The notes: generated from the sequence alone by a model not told the origin. A DNA stretch of 64,000 nucleotides from Ophiura sarsii (GCA_035610835.1 CM069452.1:64132368-64196367), one strand, 5' to 3'. Counted from the stretch's first letter, positions 1 to 11,435 are shown. Translations and numbers: made by a program.

Positions 1-1531
1 ATGAAAAAGCAGCAACAATAACAACAATAGCAAGGCCAAATGAATGTAATACGGTATATAGGGTTGAAGGGTGTGGGTGTGAAAGCATGCACATCAATAC
101 AAATTCGTGCAATACTATATATACATGTATATAAATAAGATATAGATCATGTCACCATTTTTCAACAACCTTGGGTTCTACCCAAATATAGACACATTCA
201 ATGATTGCTACACTATTCCTTACAGGTGACATGTCCTATAGATTGCCTAACTAAACAATATACAAGCAGCGCATCTATTTGAATGATAATAACAATAGCT
301 CGAGTGTTTGCTTATTTATAGGCGAATCGTTTGTGTGCTGTTGCAATAGATCAAATCAATATTCGCGCGTGCAGATGTTGATATGCGAACAATGCCACAA
401 CCAACGTTGGAGGAGAGCCATTGTGGGCATATTAACCCTGCGAAAGTGTATTGATTATCCTCATCATTGATAAACAGTACCTGCGCATGTATTGACCTGA
501 AACGTTTTCCAATCAGGCTGTGTCATTTTGTTGTCATGGTTGTGGCGAAGCTACTACGCATGTGTGAGAGCGCAAAGAGTTCGAGCGTAGTGGAGTATGC
601 TGAGCCCTTTTAAGGCATGTTAAAAGTGGTTGAAAACATATTATTGACTTTTGTTACTGTTATTCATCCTGCGCGTGCATGCAAACATCTTCGCTGGTTC
701 CTAGCCGCCTGTGTCCCTCTCCCGATCTACCATCGAGATGAGAAGGCTAAGTATGTGGTCTACAGGATGCAGGGAACATACACATACACATAATTACACA
801 CTGATCAGTGGGCTACACACAAATCATGCAATACACTAGTGGCATATTGTCAGCCTGCTACGATCACTGCCTGACAAATTCTTTTTCTAGATTTGAGTAA
901 ACACAAAAAACATATTTTTGAAGAAAACACCTTGTTAATAGAGATAATTGAACCTCTAACATGTCACTGGTCATAACAACAGATGCACATGGTCTTGGAG
1001 TTGTGATTTGGGCAAAACAAACCCTACATTTGGGTATTGAGTTAGGCAGTTATCGTAGCAGGGTGACGATGTTCCATGTCAATTGTCTAGTCAGAAGAGT
1101 TACATCCCCACCACCAAAAGGAAAATATTGATGTTTAGCTCTTGCAATAGTAGCATCCACATTTGATATTCAAATATGCTAAAATACGGACTTTGTATCA
1201 ACATTTTACCGGATGAATAACTGGGTTTGGGTTTTGTTAATTGAGTAACATATTATCGTACATTTTCGTGAGAAAATAATGAGAAACTAAACTCAAGTTA
1301 AACTAAACTCAAGTTTGAGTTAACTTGTTTACCCCAGAAGGTTTCACGGAATGGAAATCTAAAATGGAACTAAAAGTAGTTGTCAAAAAAATAGGTCAAA
1401 CATCAAAAACTAAAATGGCAGCTGGTGGAAGAACAATGATTGATTTATAAAACCATGGAAACAACACCAAACAAATACAGCGTATAACGGAATGACAACA
1501 TCGATGTATAGCTTCGTGAGAGTGTACTTAC
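1..1531. other. Intronic/intergenic DNA left of the Trk linker exon
   Basis: No exon is supported here. Because the Trk gene runs on the minus strand, its transmembrane and kinase exons are expected to the left. I looked on the minus strand for a hydrophobic exon with splice sites and found no convincing one. The stretch about 890-960 reads as a short, partly hydrophobic minus-strand frame, but it has no clear 20-residue membrane segment or splice context. The DNA is AT-rich with short low-complexity tracts. Confidence 0.5.
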
Positions 1532-1731
1532 TGCGCGGTATTGCGCTTGATCATTCAGGTTAGTAGATGGTTCCAAATTAGGTGAGATTGCGTTGTTAAC
1601 GGGATTTGAACTACTGACCACCGTGTTGGTAGGCTTATCTACAATAGAGTTGTCGATAGGCTGCTTTATGGTATTATCGGGAATCGGACTGGTGGACTTT
1701 TCGTTCGGTACAAACCCGGGGAAATCCGAAC
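1532..1731 (-). CDS. trk: Trk-type receptor, juxtamembrane linker exon
   Basis: This 200-bp exon begins after a TTGTTGTTGTTGGTAG acceptor and ends at a GTAAGT donor (ACTTAC on the plus strand at 1526-1531). It starts in phase 1, which matches the phase-1 end of the Ig2 exon, and ends in phase 0. The joined reading runs from MDTPG into SDFPGFVPNEK and gives about 66 residues rich in Ser, Thr, Pro and Asn with no domain. That is what is expected of the flexible, extracellular, O-glycosylation-prone segment between Ig2 and the membrane of a Trk receptor. The open frame continues past the donor for about 29 codons to a stop at 1445-1447; I treat that part as intron. The assignment depends on the neighbouring exons, because linkers of this kind are not conserved in sequence. 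Confidence 0.72.
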
Positions 1732-2443
1732 CTACCAACAACAACAAAAAGTGTCCCCAATCACAGATGCAAGCAGAGAGGAGAGTGCAGAGAGAGAATA
1801 GAATGAGTTATTAAGAAATACACGATATGTTGAATTTAGTTGCACCACACCGCAAAGGTATTCGGCTTTTCGTAGCGTGAACAAAAGCGTTGTCTATCAG
1901 AAAGAGAGAGAAAAAACTAAGATGTACGATGTGTTTTAGTGCTATTAATCATACGACAAACGTAGTTAATACATAAAATGTACCATTATTTCTGTTAGTC
2001 TAAGCTTACTAGGCAATGCGTTTATCCATAATCACAATAACAGCTACCATTAGTTTGATCAATACAATCAAGATAATTTGCACATATCAGCCCCCCCCCC
2101 CCCCCCCCCCTTCAGTCGTTTCCTCTGCCCCTATGAGAAAGCCTGCTCTTTTAACAAATTTGATATTTCCATGAATCACTTAAATAATTCATACTTGAAT
2201 TACCCCATCCTCGGGTAATCTTACCAATTACAATGAGACAAGACAACAGGTGAAATCATGATTCGTCAATTCAATCCCTTCATTCTTTCGAAATGCGTAT
2301 TTTCTAGCAACACCTATATGTTTATTTTTTAGAAACACCTATGTTCATTTTCTAGAAATACCGGGGTGTGTAGGGGTGTTGGGTGTGGGGTGTGTGTGGG
2401 GGTGGAGGGTGTGCGTGTTATTTTCTAGAAATACCGCTTTTAC
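1732..2443 (-). other. Intron between the Ig2 and linker exons
   Basis: A 712-bp intron with GT-AG ends on the minus strand. It contains a homopolymer C tract (about 2091-2110) and a GT/GGTG-rich microsatellite (about 2363-2419) just inside the donor of the Ig2 exon. The microsatellite is bracketed by copies of a TTTCTAGAAATACCG motif, so it may have expanded within a small local duplication. Confidence 0.65.
2363..2419. repeat. GT/GGTG-rich microsatellite next to a splice donor
   Basis: An imperfect run of GGGTGT, GTGTGG and GGGGTG units lies 25 bases from the end of the Trk Ig2 exon. Both flanks carry the sequence TTCTAGAAATACCG. On the transcribed minus strand it reads as a C/A-rich tract shortly after the 5' splice site. 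Confidence 0.7.
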
Positions 2444-2752
2444 CTGGTGTGTCCATAAACAGCGCGAAGTACGTTTCGGTGTCGTTGCCATATTGATTCT
2501 CGACATATAACGTATACTCGGTGTTGTCAAAATGCGACGGTGTCGCTATCAGCACACAACCAGAATACGACTGCGGCTGATCCGGATCGTCTCGACTCCA
2601 TTCTATCGTGATATACCTGTTGGCATTGGGCGGTATCTTAAGACCCTTTCGGTAGAATGTCACCGTGGGCTCAGGATGAGCGGATATATTGAACTGCAGA
2701 CAGTGGTGATACAACTTTTTCACTGGTCCCAGGCTGGTAACGCGAGCTGGAA
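2444..2752 (-). CDS. trk: Trk-type receptor, second Ig domain exon (ligand-binding d5-like)
   Basis: This 309-bp exon has a CCTTCCAG acceptor (an alternative AG 6 bp downstream keeps the frame) and a GTAAAA donor. It is phase 1 at both ends. The translation contains HHCLQFNIS, PEPTVTFYRKG, YSGCVLIATPSHFDN, TEYTLYVENQYGND and ALFMDTPG. This parallels the membrane-proximal Ig domain of vertebrate Trk receptors, which has HHWC or HHC, NPKP, HGCLQLDNPTHMNNGDYTL, AKNEYG and HFMGWPG. As in Trk, the two cysteines sit on neighbouring strands rather than in the usual Ig positions. In vertebrate receptors this domain contacts the neurotrophin. Potential N-glycosylation sites are NIS and NDT. LRIG- or AMIGO-type proteins are less likely because they lack this cysteine arrangement and the FMxxPG end. 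Confidence 0.86.
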
Positions 2753-3970
2753 CTGGAAGGAACGAGATTTAAGGGTTGAGAAATTATTTGGGCTATTTCA
2801 GTTGAAATCCATGCACTCCAAAGACTTGACCTTAATATTAATGCAGATCCCACTCCCTGTTGGGAATAGACATACGGCACATAATCTCATGGCCACAGTT
2901 CGACATACGTGGGCGCACTTCGATCAGGCTGCCATAGATAAGCGGAAGCTGTAGGATTTCTATGCAGGCTGCGCACGCATGCTTGAACTCACAAAATACT
3001 GCCAACCAACAACACCAAAGCACCTGATTGGTCAAATTTAAACTGAAGCCTTTTTAACGATCGTCACGCTGCGCCGTATCCACCAACGCAGTGCTCCCGC
3101 TGCGCCATAACCACCGACGCAGTGGGGCGTGATGGTGCGTGGAAAAGCTCATGAGTTTTTCAGTTCTCACGTTTGAGCACATGCACCAACCAATCAGAGC
3201 CTTGAGGTCGAGATGACGTAGTGCGCACAACGGATACCCACGGCAACGTTTTGGGGTGAGGTCGAGTAAATGTAACCTCGCTGGGTGAGGTTGAGCAGGC
3301 GTACTTTACGCGAGCTCAACCTCATGTGACGTGGGTCCATTGGCAAGAGTAAGGTAATGTCTGCCCGATGAGGGGGTGCATGGATTTCAAATGCGACGCA
3401 ATAGCTCATTACAACACGATAGTTAAAGGTGTTTTACAAGATACCGTGAAATCCTAAAGTGCGAAAGGTCTATATTAATTAAAGGCAAATGTGCGATATC
3501 ACTACCCTGGAATTCAAAGTAAATGTTATACTTTTGCGCTAGATTTTGACACCAACGCGCTATTTTGCGTCACCCATATCGTATTACCATTACAAACTAC
3601 TCCGAAAATGTGAATGGAGTAAGACAAATATTTCCAAGTCCGAAAATTTCCATAGAGTCACAGTATTCAGAATTGACCAATCAAAGGTATGCTATATTTT
3701 GATGATGTTACGCACGGTATCTATCGGTGTCTCATGATGACCACTCTAGGTCATCAATATAAAAAACCGCAAAAAGATTCTGGTGCGATCGATGCGAACG
3801 GAAATCGCTACGTGAAATGTGAGAAATGGGCATTACAGGCCCTTGTTCAGATTGTACATAGTACAAAACAAAGCATTGTTGATCCCATTTGAGACACAAT
3901 AAATGTATAACAACAATAATTCGTTTATCATTAAATGTATTACAACAATAATTAGTATCAAAGCCCTTAC
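2753..3970 (-). other. Intron between the Ig1 and Ig2 exons
   Basis: A 1218-bp GT-AG intron. Positions 3060-3130 hold a small GC-rich imperfect tandem built on CACGCTGCGCCGT/CCACCGACGCAGTG. The rest is unremarkable. Open frames here are short and lack domain signals. Confidence 0.6.
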
Positions 3971-4240
3971 TTAATATCTCGACTTCAAGTTCTTTCATGT
4001 CACGCCCTGTCTCACTCCTGGCGTAGCATCTGAAATGTTTCCAGTCTTTCACGTGAACACTGTGCACGATCAGTCGTTGACCCCCGGGAATGACGACGAT
4101 TGAGTAGTTGGACAGCAAACTACTAGTGTCCCACGACACCTCAGGTGTCGGCTGTCCCGTTGCTGTGCACTCCACCTGGAAATGTCCCGACTCGTTGACA
4201 GGGCCGGTGAAATTCGGAGTGAGTTTCACGACCGGTTTAT
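3971..4240 (-). CDS. trk: Trk-type receptor, first Ig domain exon (I-set)
   Basis: This 270-bp exon has a TTTTTGATTCCAG acceptor and a GTAAGG donor and is phase 1 at both ends. It encodes one I-set Ig domain: VVKLTPNFTGPVNESGHFQV, the first Cys in VECTATG, the core Trp in PEVSWD, and the second Cys in KHFRCYARSETGRD, ending in ELEVEIL. The Cys-Trp-Cys spacing is that of an I-set fold. The GQPTPEVSWD stretch resembles GDPVPNMYWD of vertebrate Trk Ig1. Sequons NFT, NES and NYS suggest N-glycosylation. The open frame runs on beyond the donor to 3732, but that part is intron. Splicing to the LRRCT exon gives NCKENKPVVKL without a frame break. Confidence 0.85.
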
Positions 4241-4896
4241 CTGGAATCAAAAAGTATGGAAAAGATTTTGACCATTTGTTTTCTTCTTCATCATAGTTTG
4301 ATATGGATCTGTCAACTTAACCCTCCATTCCTCTTTAGTACCTTCCTAGCGGGTGAAATCTGCAAAAATGACGTCGCATCGACCAATACCAACGTTGCAA
4401 GTCACTTGTTAACTTTGGTACAACGTCAATTCGTCAATACGACGTCAATTCCCGATTATGTCCGCTGGGTATCGGGTACTAAACCAGAGCATGTAGGAGT
4501 ACACAGAAAATGAAAAGACCAAAAACCATGACGAGCAAATTAAGACCATTTTGAAATTGACACAGTGCATTAAACAGGAGAGCGAATAAACATTAACATT
4601 TGAAAAAAAATGTTTGCTTCGATTGAATTCAGTTTTTCTATAGGCTAATGATCATTGATCAAGCAACCGTTACTCAAAAGGTGTCTTTTAAATGTATACA
4701 CTTAGAGAATATATCATTACTTAACCGCCTTTTCCCTCACATTTACACTCTTAGAAAACGGGGTAAAAGTGACTAGAGATGGCGTCAAATATGCATCCCG
4801 TTTCTTTAGCTTGTTTGCCAAATGTGACCCCGATGTTTTAAGAGTGTACTATTCAAAGCCCTCAAACATATCTTGACGCCTTAACATTTCACTTAC
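4241..4896 (-). other. Intron between the LRRCT and Ig1 exons
   Basis: A 656-bp GT-AG intron with no recognisable repeat or exon. Confidence 0.6.
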
Positions 4897-5045
4897 TTTC
4901 TTTGCAGTTCCTAAACATCTCCTGTAGACTCTGTATGCCATTGGTATCGGAGCAATGGGTTTGCGAAGACTGTGGTGTGTCATCGGTGTAGTCTCGGAGC
5001 CAAGCGTTCTTGCAGTCACACCTTAAAGGATTGCCCCCAATTAAG
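4897..5045 (-). CDS. trk: Trk-type receptor, LRR C-terminal cap (LRRCT) exon
   Basis: This 149-bp exon follows a TTTTACATTTGAACAG acceptor (phase 2) and ends at a GTAAGT donor (phase 1). It encodes LIGGNPLRCDCKNAWLRDYT, then a Cys in QTHCSDTNG and a Cys in MFRNCKE. The motif NPxxCxCxxxWL with two later cysteines defines the cap that closes a leucine-rich-repeat domain. In vertebrate Trk the corresponding exon reads like LVGNPFTCSCDIMW. Placement directly before two Ig exons gives the LRR-Ig-Ig order diagnostic of Trk. The LRR exons that should precede it (higher coordinates, minus strand) were not found; vertebrate Trk LRR exons are only about 70-75 bp, so they are easy to miss by eye. Confidence 0.84.
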
Positions 5046-5579
5046 CTGTTCAAATGTAAAAGCAAAACAGTGATCTGATAAGAAGGGCTTAACTTCAGAA
5101 TATCGTCCATTTATTGTATACGTCGTTCTTTAAAAGTACAAATTGAACATATCTGGATGGTAGGGGCATTCTTTGGTAACTCCAATGAGAGAACGATAAT
5201 ACCTAACAAATATTACGCTTTCCATCACTGAAACAATGTGACAATATTTCCCGCCAAAATCATAGTGACTAGTGTCAGAACTTCGTCTCTCGCGATCCCG
5301 CGAAAAATCCTTGTGAGAACTATGTCACCGAAAATTACTTAATCCGTACTACTTTCTCGCGAGAAAACAATGTGATAATTTAAAACCAAAATGCTTTGTA
5401 GAAATAGCCTTAATTATGCAAATTCATACGGTGAACATGGTCATGTCATTTGTGTTAAAGTACCCTCTCGGTCAAAGACAATGCAAATTTTGATCGCGAA
5501 ATGTCTGTTTGAATCCCATTTCTTTCTCATACCTCATCAAAAGGAATTTAAGAACATTATCATACAACATAAATGTTAC
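5046..5579. other. Start of the intron 5' of the LRRCT exon
   Basis: Intronic sequence of the Trk gene upstream of the LRRCT exon. No LRR-like minus-strand reading, repeat or RNA gene is visible. Confidence 0.5.
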
Positions 5580-7799
5580 TGGGACATCTTTACTACGGGA
5601 CTTTAACATTAAATAATTTGGTACGCCGACACTTGGTTTATGTCGTTCCTTAGTCCTTAGTGAATCAAAACCAACGCCATACAAATTAATGGGATTTGTG
5701 AGAATCTACAAATTCAATTGGAAAGTTATAATTTAATGGTTATTTTCACCTTAGCAATGTACTTATTAAAGTATCATCAGTAATTGTCCGTGTGAATCCA
5801 TCACATCAACTTAGCAGCTAAGCTCTGTTTGACCATGTATTTAAGGACACTGATGATCAAATGCAATGTAGCTGGATTCATATTGGTACTCCGATACTTG
5901 GTTCGTCTTGTCCCTTTATTCTTAATAAGTGAACAAGAAACCCACGCCATACAAGTTAATTTGATTTGTGTGAATGTTCAAAATTGAAAAGGTATAATTT
6001 AATGTATATTTTCACCTTAACAGTGTACCTTAATAAGTGACAACATCGCCTTTGAATTTGATAGTCCTGTGTCAGCATTATATCAGGGCATATCAACTGT
6101 CTAAATGTATATATCAATATTTAGTCGCCGAAAGCCATGCTGGTACTCATTCATATATATAACATTTATTGAACAAGATGAATCTAAAAAGGACGATGAA
6201 ATTATTGTACGCGTCATCAATAAAAAACTTGTATTGAAACTAATACATGCCCGTAGACGGTTTAGCTTCGGGTTTCCCCTCTTTTATTTTAATACTAAGC
6301 ACTTGTGTAGGTTTGTTATATTGATAGGTATAAGGTAGATTTAGTTAGTGATCCGTCCTGTAAATAACTTGGCTGCTTATGTGCATCGAACGGAACACGT
6401 CAGATTCCGAACGGATGTACGGTAATGCTTCTCCCGCGGCACTTTAGGTATTCAACACAAAAAGCAAAACCGATATGCCTTAAGAGATCTCGTTCGTATG
6501 TACACGTTTGACGCGGGTTAATTTCATATCATTGAATGTTATATACTTTTAGAACGTACGAATAATTCAGGATTAATGGAATAGTTGTTTTCCAGAGTAA
6601 TGAGGACCGGCACCCCCACACCCTAGGGCAGTGTAGGGAGTATTGGTATTCGTACCATTCTGAGTTTCTAGCCACATCTAGTTCTCTTGAGGATTTGACC
6701 AGGTTACAATTTCTCCATTTTAACTCCGTACAATCCGTCACCAAGTGACAGGTGTATGACCGGTTCGTCTGTGGTGAACTGCCGAAGTGATAGGCCGGCG
6801 TTAAAGTTTGCTTTCGAGAAATTTCAATTGAGGCTAATCACTTTCAAATCTCTTTAGTAATCTTTTATTATTTTCTCAGACAAATTCAAAGCTAAGCGCT
6901 CCAATGTGTATCTCTCTTGGGAAAGACCAAATTCTAATCGAAGCGTCATTCATGTTAAAGTACCATCAGTTAAATGTCAATGAAGACCTGACACAAACTT
7001 GGAACTTGAACATATCTGTGTGAATCCATCGACTAAGCAGCTGTTAAAGCTTTGTTTTACTATTATGATGTATATAAGAACACTGGTGATCAAATACAAT
7101 GTAACTGGACTCCTATTGATACGCCGGGGCTTGTCATGTCCCTTTACTCTAAGTGAACAAAAAACCAACGCCATACAAGGTAATGTGATTTGTGTGAATG
7201 TACAATCAAATTGAAAAGATATAATTTAATGGATATTTTCACCTTAGCAGTGTACTTAAATAAGTGACAACATCGCCTTTGAATTTGATAGTCCCGTGTC
7301 AGCTTTATATCAGGGCTTGTCAACTGTCTAAATGTGCATCAGTATTTAGTCGCCGAAAGCAATTGCTACTGCTAAATCAGCTAACATGTATTTTAAATGT
7401 TCAAATAAGAAAAGGATGTTGAAATTGTGTACGCGTCATCAATAACAATCATGTATTGAAATTAAGACATACATGCCCGTAACCGGTTTAGCTTCAGGTT
7501 TCCATTATTTACTTTACTACTAAAGCACATGTGTAGCTTTTTCATATTCGGTAGGTAACATAGATATAGGTAGCATGAAGGGTAGGTATAGTGATCCGCC
7601 CTGTAACTATAGCCTAGCTGCTTATGTGCGTCGAACGGAAAACGTCAGATTCCGAGCGGATGTACGGTAATGCTCCACCCGCGGCACTTTAGGTATTCAA
7701 CACAAAAAGCAAAACCGATATGCCTTAAGAGATCTCGTTCGTATGTACACGTTTGACGCGGGTCAATTTCATATCATTGAATGTAATACACTTTTATTA
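5580..7799 (+). repeat. Diverged tandem duplication of about 1.2 kb
   Basis: About 5768-6552 and 6955-7799 are diverged copies of one unit. Shared landmarks are CAGTGTACCTTAATAAGTGA (6021 and 7248), TATTTAGTCGCCGAAAGC, and a well-conserved stretch from GCTTATGTGC to TTCATATCATTGAATGT (about 6375-6540 and 7619-7783). A third partial copy of the front part (ACCAACGCCATACAA, ATAATTTAATGG, TTTTCACCTTAGCA) lies at about 5600-5765. No conserved reading frame survives across the copies. It sits in the putative large intron of the Trk gene. Confidence 0.75.
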
Positions 7800-8460
7800 A
7801 GTACAGATAAATCGGGATTTAAAATGGTGGTTTTCTAGAGTAAGAGGATCTCTCTTCAGTGTTGGTCGGTATTCAATGATTTGTTATATCCAAAAAGAAT
7901 GCTTACGTTGTACAGGGACGTAACATTTCTATTTCATAAATTACGGACAATTGCCATGATTGCCGAAAAGGTAGGTTTTGTGAGTTTTTATAATTTCGAC
8001 CATAGAATTAGGTACTGATGTCAAATACAAGCTATATTTGTATAAGTACAATAATTTCAAAATAAAAGACTCTCAAGTGTTGATATCCGGTGCACTTGTC
8101 ATATTTTGCATACAAACTCTTCATATATGATATAATTGCTGATCCGACAGACGATTCTTCCTCACTTAATATTCATACTCGTCTATTGCTACTAACACTT
8201 CTAACACAATAACCTCGCCACTGCTATAGCAGTACCACCAGCCTAACTATAACTCGCACTATTTTGCGCTGGAGGAAAACATCATAGTGGATACCATATA
8301 CATGTCGTGCGCATTAATACCGATCGCATGTGTGCATACGTGCGTAAAAAGTAATTCCAGAATCATGTTTATAGGAAATGGTAGACCGCTGGTTTCATGC
8401 ATATTCATAAGGCGACATTGCTAAATTAGTACGTATGGATCGTACGTACAAGTAATTTCC
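7800..8460. other. No gene recognised
   Basis: AT-rich DNA with no exon-like frame, RNA gene or clear repeat. Confidence 0.5.
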
Positions 8461-8658
8461 ACGTAAGACTTATACGGTAGTCGCCAAAGGAATAGTTTGC
8501 TTCACATCATACATACGAGCACCCATACAAATTGAACTGAAACCAGTGTAAACGTTTATTATGGAAACATTGGCATTGTTTTCAGTTCAACTGTCTTGGT
8601 GATTGTAGGTATGGTGGTAACAAATATTACTTTGGCGACTACCGTATAAGTCTTACGT
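8461..8658. mobile_element. Foldback MITE with perfect 29-bp inverted ends
   Basis: ACGTAAGACTTATACGGTAG (8461) with the following TCGCCAAAG is matched exactly by its reverse complement at 8630-8658. An inner pair, TTGAACTGAAA and TTTCAGTTCAA, gives a second stem. The element is about 198 bp with no coding capacity. The flanks also carry related TACGTAC/ACGTAT motifs, so the outer limit is uncertain. Confidence 0.75.
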
Positions 8659-9188
8659 ACAAGTCTCATACGTATCATGAGCCATACAAGTTTGGTAGAG
8701 CGGCCTTAGATAATTTCGGTTGTCGAGAAATTAAGAAATTCGGTTGTCGAGAAATTAAGAAATTATCCCCAAAATGTGGTATTCCGTAATCGGTACTGTA
8801 TTCTATTGCAATATTCGAAGCGAATCTTTGATTCTCTCATAAACTGACATGAGTACTTTTTGCTCAAATTTTGGAACACGTAATTTGGGAACACGTATGC
8901 TGTGTTTATGTTGTACCTTTAAAAGGAAGCCCCCACCTTGGCCAGTCCTTCACAGAAGAATTGACATTAAACTTTATACACCTGCTCACAGCGCATTGAT
9001 ATGGAGCGTTCCAACCTTGGGGAGTGCCCTAACGGAACTGGCTGTCAAGAGCGGGGTTGCCCTTTAACCAAGAAATTCTCAGAAGAAGGGTTGTCTGACA
9101 GACAAAAACTGGCGTGATTTTAGACGTGGTATGGTACAGGAGTTGTTAGACTTAGGCGTAGTATATAGCAATCATCAAATTTACAGAT
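8659..9188. other. No gene recognised
   Basis: Contains a short direct duplication at about 8711-8763 (TTCGGTTGTCGAGAAATTAA twice) and another at 8869-8896 (GGAACACGTA twice). No coding signal was found. Confidence 0.5.
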
Positions 9189-9465
9189 GTCCACTCATAA
9201 GGGGTGTGGGCCCTCCACATAACCTCCGTAAAACTGCTCTAATTACTTCATTATTCATTTAATCTATATACAAGTACACATTTTCTTGAAGGAAAGGGTT
9301 CAATGAATCCGACCATGAACATAAAATTGACCATTTTGGAGAAAATTATAAAAAACACATTTTTTGACCCATTTTAGGTTCGGACAAGATAACTCAAAAT
9401 ATATTTTGTCAAATGATGTCATACTAGTTTTATTATAATCATACTATAATTTGCCGTATGTTGTG

Positions 9466-9800
9466 ACTATGTATGTATGTATCCATAAAAGGCTCTCTCA
9501 GTTTGCAACTAAACGCCGTGAACTTTGCACTGATAAAAGATGATTATAATGTGAGTGTTATAAACTATAAATGGCTGAAAACCGTACAGAATTGACCGAG
9601 ATATGAGTAAAAAACCATGAAAATCCATGGATACGGGCCGTGTTTGTTTTGTTTATCTTCATGCGTATTGCAACTATGCATTCGGCGCCTAACACATAAC
9701 GCGTCGTTGTGCGCCGTGCAAAATAAACGCTCGCACGCACTACACCCACGCGCGCACGCCTACACACGCGAGCGGGCAAATATTGGAGAAATACGCTGCG
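9466..9800 (+). repeat. First copy of a duplicated block inside the foldback element
   Basis: Starts at GTATGTATCCATAAAAGGCT and runs through CTCTCAGTTTGCAACTAAAC, GTACAGAATTGACCGAGATA, GATACGGGCCGTGTTTG and ATTGGAGAAATACGCTGCGC. The second copy is at about 10424-10757, an offset of about 960 bp, with scattered substitutions. Confidence 0.8.
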
Positions 9801-10356
9801 CTACGGGAGTTAGTTAATTTAGGCCTTAAATGTTTATAAGCACAGGGCGGGCGGTAGAGGCGGGGACGGCGGGCAAGAGACGGCAGGGGAAGGCCCCGGG
9901 GACTGGGGGGGGGGGGGCGACTGGGGAGGCCATGAAGAAATGAGGTTTGGGAGGCAAGGGGTTACTGAAGAACGCTACGGGAGTTGGTTAATTTGGCCTT
10001 GAAGGTTTAGATCGCACAGTACGGGGCGGGCGGGCGAGGGGAGGCCCGAAGTAATGAGGTTTGGGAGACAGGGAGTTAATGAAGAAATGTGATACTAAAG
10101 TGCGTAACACTAACAGGGAGAGTCACGAAGTGGAAGGAAATAGTGTGGTTAAAAGTATAAACCAGGGGATACAGCTTGGGGAGATGGTTAAGGTTTAGGC
10201 CTTGGGTGTTGAGATAACCACGGTGCGGGGGCGGCAATTTCAGGTAAGGAAATAGGCCTATGCATTATATGTATTCTTACCAATTTCGAGACAAATTTTC
10301 CGATATAGCTACTTATGTGTTATTTCACCGGGGTTCTGTCTGATAGGGCGCTACTT

Positions 10357-10396
10357 ACTAGCGGGAGCCCGTCCGAAGAACGGGCGTCCCGCTAGT
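10357..10396. repeat. 40-bp near-perfect palindrome, copy 1
   Basis: ACTAGCGGGAGCCCGTCC, then a short loop, then GAACGGGCGTCCCGCTAGT. It forms a GC-rich stem of about 18 bp with one offset base. Confidence 0.85.
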
Positions 10397-10423
10397 CTTA
10401 CTATAATTTGTCTTATGGTGTGA

Positions 10424-10757
10424 CTATGTATGTATCCATAAAAGGCTCTCTCAGTTTGCAACTAAACGCCGTGAACTTTGCACTGATAAAAAATAATTAT
10501 AATGTGAGTGTTATAAGCTATAAATGGCTGAAAACCGTACAGAATTGACCGAGATATGAGTAAAAAACCATGAAATTCCATGGATACGGGCCGTGTTTGT
10601 TTTGTTTATCTTCATGCGTACTGCAACCATGCATTCGGCGCCTAACACATAACGCGTCGTAGTGCGCTATGCAAAATAAACGCTCACACGCACTACACCC
10701 ACGCACCCCTACACAAGCGGGCGGACAAATATTGGAGAAATACGCTGCGCGCTACGG
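10424..10757 (+). repeat. Second copy of the duplicated block inside the foldback element
   Basis: Diverged copy of 9466-9800, directly followed by an 80-bp exact tandem duplication. Confidence 0.8.
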
Positions 10758-10880
10758 GAGTTGATTAATTTAGGCGATGAAGGTGATAAGCACGGGGCGG
10801 GCGGACAAATATTGGAGAAATACGCTGCGCGCTACGGGAGTTGATTAATTTAGGCGATGAAGGTGATAAGCACGGGGCGG
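10721..10880 (+). repeat. Exact 80-bp tandem duplication
   Basis: GCGGACAAATATTGGAGAAA starts at 10721 and again at 10801, and both units end in AGCACGGGGCGG. I saw no difference between the copies. Confidence 0.9.
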
Positions 10881-11435
10881 GCGGGAACGGCGGTAGGGGC
10901 GGGGACGGCGGTAGGGGCGAAGACGGCGGGCGAGGGACGGCAGGGCGGGCGAGGACGAGGAGAGGTCATGAAGTAATGAGGTTTTGGAGGCAGGGGGTTA
11001 CTGAAGAACGCTAGCGGGAGTTGGTTAATTTAGGCCTTGAAGGTTTAGATAAGCACGGGGCGGGCGGGGCGAGGGGAGGCCATGAAGTAATAAGGTTTGG
11101 GATGCAGGGGGTTAATGAAATGAAGTAATGTGATACTAAATTGAGGGGGTCTAATGAAGAAATGTGGTTTGGGAGGCAGGGGGTTAATGAAGAAATTTGA
11201 TACTAAATTGCGTAACAGGGAGTGTCATGAGGTGGAATGAAATAGTATGGTTCTTTAAAAGTATAAACCATAGGATATAGCTGGGGTAAGCATTCAATTT
11301 CAGGTATAAGGAAATAGGCCTATACATTATATTTTAACTCATAAAATGTATTCTTACCAATTTCGCGATAAATGTTCGTACAGCTACTTATGTGTTATTT
11401 CATTTTGTAGGTGTTCTTTCTGGTAGGCGCTACAT

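Noticed and set aside
890..960. Minus-strand hydrophobic stretch as the Trk transmembrane exon
   Set aside because: Hydrophobic run too short and interrupted by Lys/Arg; no acceptor/donor pair in phase 0.
3732..3970. Continuation of the Ig1 reading frame to the left
   Set aside because: It lies beyond a GTAAGG donor in the right phase for Ig2; treated as intron.
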